From positions 15,712,457 to 15,776,456 of the forward strand of contig NC_135564.1 in NCBI RefSeq assembly GCF_964340395.1: a stretch of 64,000 nt of DNA. The letters are read 5' to 3'. Of the stretch, positions 43,480-54,100 are shown one piece after another. Every line of letters begins with the position of its first letter. Position 1 is the first letter of the stretch. The position numbers were made by a program, and so were the translations under genes. The notes below the pieces were generated by a model, which was not told where the DNA came from, did not search any database, and saw only the letters and a list, made by a program, of their open reading frames with translations. Source of the stretch: Glandiceps talaboti. Its lineage: Eukaryota > Hemichordata > Enteropneusta > Spengelidae.

Positions 43480-44400
43480 ATTACCTCAAAGGCTATGAAT
43501 AACCTAAACATTGCCTTAATAGAAGCAAAAAACTCCAGATCTGCCAGAGGGAAAAACCCCTAGGACTTCCTCACCCCAGAGGTCACTTACTCAACCAACA
43601 ATCAGATGCACCAACAATCAGATGCACCTTTTCACTGTCATAATGGTATTAAACTTTTCTTAAATATTTTCACCCTATTCTAATTTGACACGATATTGTC
43701 TTTTAAAGCTGTGTAATGTTTGCCAAGATAGTCTAAAATTGCATTAAACTCCAATCTCCCCTACCAATGATACTACCATTAGATGTGCTGACCTTTACTA
43801 CATGTATATAATGATGCCATTTATCTTTTTAAGAACATATTTGACCCCTATGTAAGTTATAACGAATAGTTTCTGATACTTGATGGTGCTGCCTTGTAAA
43901 GCATGGATTAAGTTATTGCTTGAAAGGGTCTGAATAGCCTAAATATTGGCTTTAAGAGTAAAAATCCTCCTGGGCTTCTAGAGGGAGACCGCCTCGGACC
44001 CCCCACATGAGCTGGACCTATCCCAGTCTCAAGCTCTTCCCCTCTTACTGTCAAGATGCTCTCAAAGTATATTTCAAATGTATTTCAACCCTATGTAGTT
44101 GCTTTTTACATGTTGGTGCTGTCTTGTAAAGCTTGGAAATTATTGTCTGAAAGGGTCTGAATAATCTTAAAGTTGACTTTTCAGAGTAAAAAAATCCCCA
44201 GGGCTTCTCTAGGACTACCCATAAGAGATGTACATATCCCCTTCTCAAACCCCCCCCCCCCCCTACCTTTCACTGTCAAGATGCTATTCAGGTCCTTTTG
44301 GATTATATTTACCCTGTGTAGTCAATAATCATAATTATGATAGTGCTAACCAGGGATCTTATAAAGTAGATGCAAGACAGTCAAGCAGTCCACACTGAGT
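43480..44400. repeat. Degenerate ~220-bp tandem repeat, about 4 copies
   Basis: The block TGAATA(A/G)(C/T)CT(A/T)AA...TTG recurs at about 43497, 43931 and 44158, with a weaker copy near 43725. Each is followed by a CC(C/T)AGG(A/G)CTTC block and CACTGTCA(A/T)(G/A)ATG. Spacings of 434 and 227 bp fit a ~220-bp period. Not recognised otherwise. Confidence 0.55.
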
Positions 44401-45876
44401 TACAATAAAAAATACCTGTCATGTGAATATTATGTACGGGGGGGGGGGGGGGGGTGTCATCATGTTTTAGAATTAAGTGATGGGGGGTTAGCCTGTTTTG
44501 GGTTTTACAGATGGGGGGGGGGGTTCAGTGACTCTTTTGTCGGCCCTATTCAAGAACCCCCCTCCCCCGGGATGGAGAAACTGACCGGTTCCTTAGGACT
44601 AAACACCATGCTATCAAATGTGAGTGGCCGGTCAAGTGTTATGAATATTACCAGAAGTTCTGAATGAGTGACGAAAGGAACAGCTGAAAGATGGCCATAA
44701 AGACCAAATTTCAAACCTCAACTACTTCTATTCCAATGCCCATTTTCTCTTGGGATTTTGTTCACAAACAGGGAAGGTATTGCAAGAACCTCAGAGCACT
44801 CTTGAACCTGTCTTTGGAAAACTAGGAAGAGAGGCACACTGCCTGTATTATGGAAATTTTCAGAGTCAGTGGTACATCGCCTTTTACAAACTGCCTGTGA
44901 GGCATTTGCCCCCCCCCCCCCCATAAAGATCAGTAGTCTGGATGCAGAGCAGATTGGTTGGCCTTCATACATAGTCACATGTGCAACAGTTCTAGAGGCA
45001 GCCTGTATCTACCACAACCGACAGGATATCACTAACTTCCTTGTCGAAGGCTATCGCCAACGAAACAAGTCTTCTTAGAAGATAGCCTCCCACTCACAAA
45101 TACTTTACTTTTATGTGACTGAATGCAAGGAGACATGATTTAAAAGGAATTTGTAGCAAAAGATAAATACTACAAAGTGTCTGTGTCAAGATAACCGAGT
45201 GGGTTTTGTGGCGCAATTGCAGTCCAGAGGGTGGGGAACCAACCGTTTCTGAGGAAAAGAATGCACGCATACACACAGGGTTACAGGTTTCACTTAAAGG
45301 ACTTTGTTATGATAACGCAAGTCAAAAAAATAATGTACAACACTCAGTACGACTAAAGAATTAAATAATTTCTAGTACATTGCATGTACCATGAGTTTAA
45401 GGTTAAGGTAAATGTTGGTGGTGGCAACTTAATTAAAGACTAAAGTCATAACTAAGAGTTCGGGTTGTCTTCCTTCCGGTGCACGTACGCATTGTTCGCG
45501 TGAATTACTTACAAGTTCAGTACTATCGAATTACTTTCGTCGAGTGAGTCCGAAGCAGCCACACACTTTTGTTTGGGTTGCAGTTAGTATAGCGTTTCAG
45601 CATGCCAGCCCGTAGCAGGATTTCACGAAGTTCTACGGTGCACAGTTAGTGTACAATTTCAGAGTCCATACAGCAACAACAACCAGCAAGGCTCCAACCA
45701 AGATGATTATTATTACGTTATTACGTAATCCCTCACGGGGAAATTTGTCTTGCAACAGCACAGAAAAGCATACATATAATCTTTCACGTTAAAGTAGTAC
45801 TAAGAACAACAAAAGTGTGACGACATTAAAAACTGTGTAAAAGACTACATAAAAAACACTCACATTCCTTTACTTC
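44400..45876. other. Repeat-poor spacer, no gene seen
   Basis: Holds G and C homopolymer runs (about 44433-44452, 44513-44523, 44911-44923). An open stretch at 44869-45078 (HRLLQTACEAFA...) has no recognisable domain. A possible SINE-like A box (AACCGAGTGG) lies at 45193 but no B box is clear. Confidence 0.45.
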
Positions 45877-46410
45877 TTACATTCTCTGGTTAAGTATTCT
45901 GATGGCAGAAGGTACGTGACTGAGCCGAGCACGACGTGTTCTCAAGGATAAAATTCGATACCTGCGACCCGAGGGAAGCATCTCAAAATACTGAACTAAG
46001 GCATGGGAAGGGTCATTGGTAATTTTTGTGGCTTTAACAAGTGCTTGTTTTCCATATAATGATTTCATGTTTTTACATTCAGTTCCACACATTTTAGTAC
46101 AGGTATTGACAACTGTCTGTAATTTGTTAACATTTGAAACAGTCAATCCTCCAAACCAGCTTAGAAACGAAAAGGTAACTACACTCTCAATGTGGCTAGT
46201 GTAGAATGCTTTCAGTATATCTGGTCTAATATTCAGTGATCTTAGTTTACGCAGAAAGTACATTCGCTGTTGGCATTTCTTATATACAGCATCGGTGTTC
46301 TGTTGGAATGTAAGTTTGTCATCAATGAGTGTTCCTAGGTAGTAGTATATTGAAACACGTTTTACAACCTCAGAGTTAATTTCAAGTGCTGTTCGGTCGT
46401 CAGCCGGCGT
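45860..46410 (-). mobile_element. LINE reverse transcriptase 3' fragment (CR1/Jockey superfamily)
   Basis: On the minus strand it reads ALEINSEVVKRVSIYYYLGT, LIDDKLTFQQNTDAVYKKCQ, then QRMYFLRKLRSLNIRPDILK, and continues as ESVVTFSFLSWFGGL and DPSHALVQYFEMLPSGRRYR to SLRTRRARLSHVPSAIRILN. This is the thumb and C-terminal end of the RT ORF, open for 128 codons and then stopped. The upstream RT core is not in this copy. It belongs to the same broad family as 31.74-33.26 kb. Confidence 0.85.
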
Positions 46411-49400
46411 GACCCGTGACCCGTTCCACGAGGACGGGTTCTCAGACCTTTGTATAGTTCACTACCAACCACCTGTACTCTAATATGCTAATAGCCACCA
46501 ACCATCCTATTAAATTTGCATAAATGGGATATCGACCCACTAAGGGTCAGTCTAGTATAATTTACAAAATTCATCTTTTGACAGTCTGATAATACAGGAA
46601 ATTGCTAAATTTAACTCAACCTGAAGATCAGAGTCAAGAGCAAAGATTAAAGTCTCAAAAGAAAGTTTAAACCAGGCAATTAGGGGTAGACACTTGAATG
46701 TAGTCTCTACCCTTTAAGGAAGCCCATCCATGGTAAGACGTATCATTTGATCAGTATTGTCAGGATGCTACCAACATGATGTCCCAAGAAATGAAACCTA
46801 TCTTTGGAGACGAGTATGAGGTTCAAAGAGATTATATTTCACTCTGTATTGAATGACTCAAGCGACACAGTGAATGAGCTGACACCAGAGTTCCTGGAAA
46901 TCCTATCTGATAGTGGTAGATAAGGCGAACCGACAACTGGTAACGTAATTTCTCATCGTGGGCCGTATCGATCAGTGGAAGATATACATGCAAAACAAGT
47001 TATTGATATAAGTACACAAGAACAATTCACTAATGTTCTGAACACAGCTGAAACACAATAAAGTGATCCTTTATGTCCAGGTAGATAAGAAATTATTCAA
47101 TGCCTCTGTAAATGGCCAACAGCATACCACAATCTAATAAACAACTTACAGAAAGTAATACCAAGACTAATAGTAAATAGACCATCTATGGAACAATCAG
47201 AACCGCCAAAGAAATTGAACCTTAATTATGCAAGGAAAGAAAGCATTGGGATTGTTAAAAGAAAACTTCTTGAAGAAAATTCGTCAACCATAACAGAACA
47301 GAGACACGTACACAGTAAAGTATAAAGAACAACACACAGCAAAGCTAAAGACAAGAAAAGACAAAGTCATATACATCAACAAAAAAGATTGAGAAGCAAG
47401 AGCAGCAGACAGAAAATATCCAAGCTGATCTTATAACACATGTGAATCAACAACTCATAAATCTAGGGTTGATAAATCATTGGTGGCTGTAGCATATGAA
47501 AATACAAATGTACCTGGTACCCTGGCAGTGTACTGGAGGTGACGTGGATGGTGATATAGCCTCTGTAATTCTTCAGATGTCCACAAAAGGAGGATTTTGT
47601 CCCTGTGCATGTTCTTCCCCATCCAATCTTTGTTCTTCCCATCCAATTCTCTTTACAACCAATATCTGGTGGTAGGGCATGGTCAGAGTATAACCAGATT
47701 AAAGAAGCTTTAATATAGCTTGTCAAAAATACACTTTAAAGTATTTTGTGTTGTAAGAGACTTCAAATAGTCTCGTTGGATCTGATGGGATATTCGAAAG
47801 GTTCGGTAAACGCTGTGTTGTGACATACAACATCTTTACCAGTCTCTGAATATACAATAATTTATACAATATTGTGGAAATATTGGTATGTGGTTGATTT
47901 TACGAAAATGGCGTTTTGATAACAGCTGCTGGCAGTGGACGATTTAGCACCAGACTGAATTGAAGAGATATGCCAACAGCTAGGCCCAGAGAGGAAATAC
48001 ACTGACAGTTACAGACACCATGAACTCATTTTTTTATTACTAGCCTGGTATAATTCGCATATGAAATGTGATGTGAATTTCGAAATAATGAAAAAATAAA
48101 GAAGAAAATTTCTTGAATATATATTCTGGAGTCTTTAGAAAGATACACCCGTTGTGAAGCCTCACCAGAAGGGACAGCTGTATTTTTGCAGTTGCAATGT
48201 AACCCACATGACAGATTGCAGATCATTGTACCAGAGATGGTCATCACTTCTTGTCCCAAGTTGGTTTTAGTCATAAAGACAGTGTCATGTGAAATCTGGA
48301 GTCATGAAAGGTGCACGCTGTGCCTGTAAAGCCGCTGTCGGCCTTTGGGAGATGCAGTCATGTTGCAGCACTACTAGTACGCAATATTGGATTATGTTTG
48401 ATAACTTTGGTAAGTACTACACCTGCATGAACTAGCCAGTCGTATGTAAGGAATATCGGAAGCATGAAAAGAACACTGCCATAATCGTCATTTGATCTAT
48501 GTCCACATACACGACCTAAACGATTCTATAAGACACTTAAGAAGCTTTCATACTAAAGCTACGCACACACTGTGTGTGGGGAAACAATTCTGAAATGATC
48601 TACGCACTGTCAATTTATCTATATAACAGAAAAGATTTAGTTAAAACTATAATTTATACAATAGTTTAGAGGTTACACCTTTTGACTACTAACCACTGCA
48701 GATCGAACACTCCCTATTTTGTTTCTTTTACGCGTATACACCTTCACTTGGCAATCACGTCTCTGACGCGGTCACGGCTCAGTAAATTAAATTTAGCATA
48801 GTCAAAGAGTACGGTCATATTTACTACACTGCAAACCGGAATACAAATGGCAAACTTAGTGTATCATGTACATGATGTTCAGTACTATAACATATGGTAT
48901 TATCAAAGCCATAGTTACATAATTTCAAAATTTCATAGAGTCGTAAACATTCATATGCCTGGCGTACTAAAATACGCGGCCGCCGAGTGAAAGACGGAAA
49001 ACTTAACATTTTTCCTGAATGGTATTGAAATTCGAAAAAGTAAAACGATAGAGTTTTAGGGCGACATAGTGAGACATGTCATCTCAAATATTGGTTGAAG
49101 TAACAGAAAAATAAAAAAGTTAAACCGAGGGGTTTTATGAGGTGACGAGTATCCACGGCGATACCATGATTTTTCGTAATTTCCCATAGACCACAATGGC
49201 GTTTACTGAATTCAACAGGGTGCGAACTTCTCGTCGGTTCAATTTTTTCAAATTTCGACTTATGATTTTCAAATTTTTCATCCATTTTCGGAGTATAATA
49301 GGCTAAATTCGTATCGTTTTAGAATTTTGAATTAATACTCTATATTATTGTAATCTGTATTTGAGTATGATTTTATCGTCAAGTATTCTTAGCCGTTGAC

Positions 49401-50621
49401 AAAACTAACGATATTTAAGCCAACACGCATCTTTAAAGTAGGCTTGAAATTACGAAAATAGGTCAGTAAATGTTATAAAAAGTACGAATTACAAGGGCAC
49501 TTCATCCTAAAATCAAAACTACCAAATGTTGGCTGATATATGTAAGATATAAGGTCCTAACACGACAAAATATCAAGGAGTGAAATAATATACAAACGAA
49601 CTTTCCACTGTAACTCAACAGTGGACGTATCGATCGATATTCTTTTCACTGGAAATTGATACAATGTTACGACATGTTGGCTGGTCGTCTCTAAAAATGA
49701 CGGCGCCAAAAATCCAAAATGCAGCGCTGATATAAATAAAGGACTACTGCGAGAAAATTATCCAGTTTAGGCATCTCCTTGATTCATAAACATTAATACA
49801 CTGGCACAATAATATAGGGCCTGTCGACATGCATGTATATCTCATGCGGCAAGTACGAACACAATCGTTGTAAACCGGACGGTAATATACTGCCTTATGA
49901 ATATTCATTAGATGCTTGTCAAATTTGACCCCGCTGTTGACCTTTCAGGCACAGTCGGCGCTTCGCGGAATATGAAACAAATGGGTACCGGTTCGTCCCG
50001 CAGTGTAACATTTGAAGCGTAATTTTTTCCTCTCAGTCTTCTTACCTTCCTTTGGTTTATTTCTTTTGTGTGTTTTTTTTTGGTTCTGTATGTGACTTAC
50101 TAGTAATATCTTCTCTAATTTTTATAGTAGTTTATTTTTAATTTTCTGTTAGTGCTGCTTAGTGAGCCCCTGATACAAAGGGTTGCAATAAATAAATAAA
50201 TAGATATAATTTGGCAAATACAAATTATTCTTTCCTATGTCAGGTTGTTGCAGAACAAGATACTGCACAACGGCAATTTGAAAGGTTTTATCATTTAACG
50301 GCATCACCCTGCAAAGAAATATGTACTGTACACAATTAAATCCAAGTTGTACGTTTGCATTTTTTTAAAAGAAGACTTCTGTGTTTATGCATTTATACTT
50401 ACAATGGACAGAAACAAGAACTGGAGGAGGGGGGCGGGAGTTGACAGTAACATATAGACTCCAGAAATATTCCGACTGTGCTGTACAAGAATGGATTGCC
50501 TCGATGCACATCACAGCTCAGTTAACGGCCGGTAAGAATACGTCGGAACTGCTGCGTAATGGTTGCAAAGTAAAAGCTACCTATACCTGTGAAATTCGTA
50601 GAACGCTGATGAGTGAGTAAT
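46410..50621. other. Spacer before the RIG-I-like receptor; one decayed coding fragment
   Basis: Apart from the 46.74-48.5 kb fragment listed separately, no exon-like sequence with family similarity was found. Sequence at 48.8-50.3 kb is AT-rich and unremarkable. Confidence 0.5.
46740..48480 (+). pseudogene. Decayed coding sequence with a SWIM-type zinc-finger-like end (tentative)
   Basis: Stop-free stretches read EPPKKLNLNYARKESIGIVK (about 47.2 kb) and, near 48.3 kb, MKGARCACKA followed in another frame by FGRCSHVAALLVRNIG. CxC...CxH with HVAALL is the pattern of SWIM fingers found in several mobile-element and nuclease-associated animal proteins. The reading frame is interrupted in many places, so no product is expected. 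Could equally be a transposon-borne gene; boundaries are rough. Confidence 0.4.
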
Positions 50622-50631
50622 GGGAATTCCC
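50622..50631 (+). promoter_or_regulatory. Perfect palindromic NF-kappaB site upstream of the RLR
   Basis: GGGAATTCCC fits GGGRNWYYCC exactly. It ends 177 bp before the RLR start codon. Binding is inferred, not shown. Confidence 0.55.
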
Positions 50632-50644
50632 CCGAACTACTGAT

Positions 50645-50660
50645 GAAACGAAAGGAAAGT
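50645..50660 (+). promoter_or_regulatory. IRF/ISRE-like GAAA cluster
   Basis: GAAACGAAAGGAAAGT contains three GAAA cores and one AANNGAAA match, in the style of IRF sites, though not a perfect GAAANNGAAA ISRE. It lies 14 bp after the kappaB site. Confidence 0.4.
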
Positions 50661-50683
50661 AAGCTTAGAGGGCGTAGTGGGTT

Positions 50684-50703
50684 TTTACCACAATTGTGGT
50701 AAA
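50684..50703. promoter_or_regulatory. 20-bp perfect palindrome with paired RUNX-type sites
   Basis: TTTACCACAATTGTGGTAAA is its own reverse complement. It holds two inverted TGTGGT (RUNX core) sites over a CAATTG E-box-like centre, about 105 bp before the RLR start codon. Confidence 0.45.
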
Positions 50704-50807
50704 GTCGCTGCAGTTACCATATTCAATCGCTCTGAGCATGGAAGAATATCAGTAATTTCCCATGATATCACCTAAAATTTCAACAGTTAAGATAAACTGT
50801 GTTCACT

Positions 50808-51123
50808 ATGACGCACTCATTGGGTGATCGAATCCCGGAACTCGACGACTACACTGAAACGCCAGAAATAACAGTACTGCGCAATCTACGCTGTAAATTG
50901 ATGCACGACATTGTGCCGAAAAACCTGATACCGTATTTAAAGTGTCTCTCCCGACGAGATGAAAGTCGTATCAAGGCTGAAGAAAAGAATGTGGGTGACA
51001 TTGACGGTGCAATGATGTTGCTGGACCTGATCGTTAAGAAGGAAAATTGGTATGAAGACCTGTTGACAGCGCTGAAAAACGATGAGGTCAAACAAGGTCA
51101 TCTCGCTTCTATGCTAAACAAAG
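50808..51123 (+). CDS. RLR exon 1: CARD domain
   Basis: Starts at the ATG at 50808 (an in-frame GTG at 50799 is not a start). The protein reads [20 protein letters not shown], then [20 protein letters not shown]. The PYLKCL and WYEDLLTAL blocks correspond to the +P..+LPYL.CL and GW...F.+AL blocks of RIG-I, MDA5 and MAVS CARDs. The open frame runs on to 51179, but splicing at AAAG|GTTGGT joins exon 2 in frame ([14 protein letters not shown]); a GAG|GTATTA donor at 51147 would not. Confidence 0.85.
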
Positions 51124-54100
51124 GTTGGTATTATCTCAGACCTGAGGTATTATCTACACTGCAATCACCCACCCTGTGAACACGATGAATTTCTACTTTT
51201 CTGAAGCTCCCGCCAAACGTTGTTCCCCTGCTTTGATGTATAACCGAAAGGACACATTTTAGTAATATGATAATAGTAAGATATACGAAAACATTTTAGA
51301 CATACTACAAACGTTTTTTCCTGCAATAGCATTTGTTGTTTTTTGAGCTTTGACTTTTGCATCGTTACAACTTCCTGGGTTTATACTCAAAATTAACGCT
51401 TCTTTTACGTTTAAACCCTGGAACGAAAAAAGCTCAAACCCCTTTTTTTTTAAAAACAACAACTCATATTCAAAACCAGCGTACCTAATATTGCAGCTAG
51501 TGCCTCGGCCAGTCATGATAGCCCAATAAGCGTCTTCGATAAGTGATTTTAGAAATCCATGGTTCGAATAGATAACAACCCCCTGTTTTTACTTTAAAAT
51601 TATCACCTGACATCTTATTTGAATAATATATTATTCAAATAAGAACGTAAGTAATAACTTTAAAGTAATATATAAACAAAGGACACGCATACATCTAACG
51701 GGTCAATTGATGTTATAATATTCGACTTGTAGTTGTACTGCCATGGTCATTTCACACGTAAAAACACTTATCACGAACACTGCACCAAACAAGTTCCGCT
51801 GTAGAGATAAATGGAGAAAAAATATATATCCAATCCAAGCACATCGGAATAGCAAATTTTACTGTATTGAATTGATGATTTATTTCTGCTGAGTCGAGTG
51901 GCCTCTGGTGCAAAGGATTTATTTGTTCTGGGGGCAGTATTAATGATTAACTTCTGCCAAGTGCCCTGGGTGACAAGGAGTCATTTGACTTTGTTTCAGT
52001 GTCTAACAAATCCATGGTGCATGAGAGTGCTTGACAGAAGTAAATAATTAATATTGATAATTTCTTTGTATTCAAGTCAGGAGAGAAAAAAAGGACACAC
52101 ATTCATCGACTGCTTTTTCGACTGTGTTTTGATTAGATTTTTTTTTTTTTTTTTTTTTTTTTGGGGGGGGGGGGGAGAATATATCTATAGACCACTACTG
52201 AGAGAGGGGGAGAAATTAATAATACTTTTGAACATAAAGTCAATTTCCTTCTCAGAACTTCAAAAGTACAAGCACGAGAAAGGTCTCGAGGATGAAACAA
52301 CGATGACATTTGGTGATAGTTATAGTGAGGGAGGTTCAAGTGCATTAGGAGACCTCAAGACACCACCAAGTACAGAAACACAATCTGGTTTAATTACCCA
52401 GCCTGTCAACACTGTAGATAATGTTACTAGGGGTAAGTATGTACATAATTCACTGTGAACTCATATTTAAGATTGCATCAATAACCCTACATGTGTCAAG
52501 TGATAGTCTATAATACACTGTATTTGGTATACAAGTTTGGAAGTCTTGAACGAGTGTAAGGGGAAATTGCACCACTCCAGGATATAAAAGTATTTTTGGA
52601 AGCTTTGGGTTCTAGAGGGTTATTTCCTTATTTGTCATCAAAGAAATTTTAATCCATTTTTTCCAAGAAACACCAAATTGAAACTCTTTTTTACTTCAGT
52701 TGTTCTTACACTGTTGTATAATGTGCATTGAATATTCTGACTCCTAAGTGCTGTTTTCCTTCAGATAAATTCATGAATATTCATTGTTAGTTATACATAT
52801 TCATGTCTGCTAAGACCCATGAGGCAAAAGTGCACCACTGAAATAACAACTGTGGTGAAAAAGAGTTTCAATTTGGTGTTTCTTGGCAACCAAGTCAAAT
52901 AGATGTGGTGTTCAATTATAAAATGACTCTCTAGGACACAAAGTTTATGGTGTAGCATTAGCATTTCATTTGGAATCAAACAACGTTACCCAACCCTATT
53001 TTGGTTTAAAAATGTGAAATAATGTTTATGTGATAATCTCATGCATCTATGTGAAAGCGGTCTTATTACATATGTATCATAAGCACCGCAGTTGTGATAG
53101 TGGCTTTTCTGTACAGAATGTAATCAAAGGAGGGGGGGGGGGGAAGGAAATATACTGAAATCCTTTTAGACTTAACAGGTTAAAGTTCATTAAATGGGTT
53201 GGTCCTGTCGTAGATGACATTGATTTCCACCAGGAAGCAGCCAGGCTGTTTGCTATAGGAGCAACAAGTAAATGTCACAACCACTATAAATTTGGTGATT
53301 ATGTAAATGAATCAAGAGCCCCCCCCCCCCCTCAAAATATGAAGAAAAAAAATTAGGTCCTTGGTCCTAAGGACCCCATCATTAAAAATTCATGAAAAAC
53401 CCTGCTTAGTTATATCATCATTACTTATGAGAACATGTATGACCATGATTTCAGTACAGTAAAAACATCAAACCATAGAATGCTAAGTTTATTATAATTA
53501 TATTGTTTCTTACATTGTAGGACTACAAAGACTCAATGTACAAGGAGAACCATCATCAGCAAATCAACATCCATCTACTCCACCACCTCCTTATTCACCT
53601 CCAGGTGTACCCCCTTCAACTGGTCATGGTGAAGACAGACAAACGGGGATTAACCAGCAATCGATTATAGTAAATGTCTATGGTGGTGGTACATTTCAAC
53701 TTGGTGATCACAATGCTTTGACAACTGGGAGACAAGCATCTCAAACAAATGAAGGGCAACCGAGACAAATTGGTAGGAGCTATGACGTTGTTGCCTTTCA
53801 TACTCATAGTTAAATAGCATGTGACACTTGGGTTGTGCAAAATTGGACAAAATGTTATCAATATATTGCATTTTGTTTCCAGTCTTCATTTTCTTTCCTC
53901 ATTTATTTACAAACCTTGAAACCCAATCATTAACATTTTTATATAGCTTGGAAGCTGTCCAAAAAGTAGTCTCGCTGCCAGACTTTATGACATTTGTTTC
54001 TCTTTAAGGCCCACAAAGTGTAGCCACAAGCAGCAAAGCCACAAGAAGTGAACAACTTGTCATGATTCCTTGTGGCTTTGCTACTCATGGCGTACATTGT

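Noticed and set aside
44869-45078. 69-codon plus-strand frame
   Set aside because: No family recognised; crosses a poly-C run, so the frame itself is unreliable.
50381-50620. 79-codon frame just before the RLR promoter sites
   Set aside because: No similarity to a CARD, no donor linking it to exon 1; it ends next to the kappaB site and is probably non-coding.
53178-53320. Open stretch reading [20 protein letters not shown] in RLR intron 2
   Set aside because: An acceptor and a donor can be drawn, but joining it to exon 2 creates an immediate stop. Kept out of the gene model; it may be a stray exon-like fragment of another gene.
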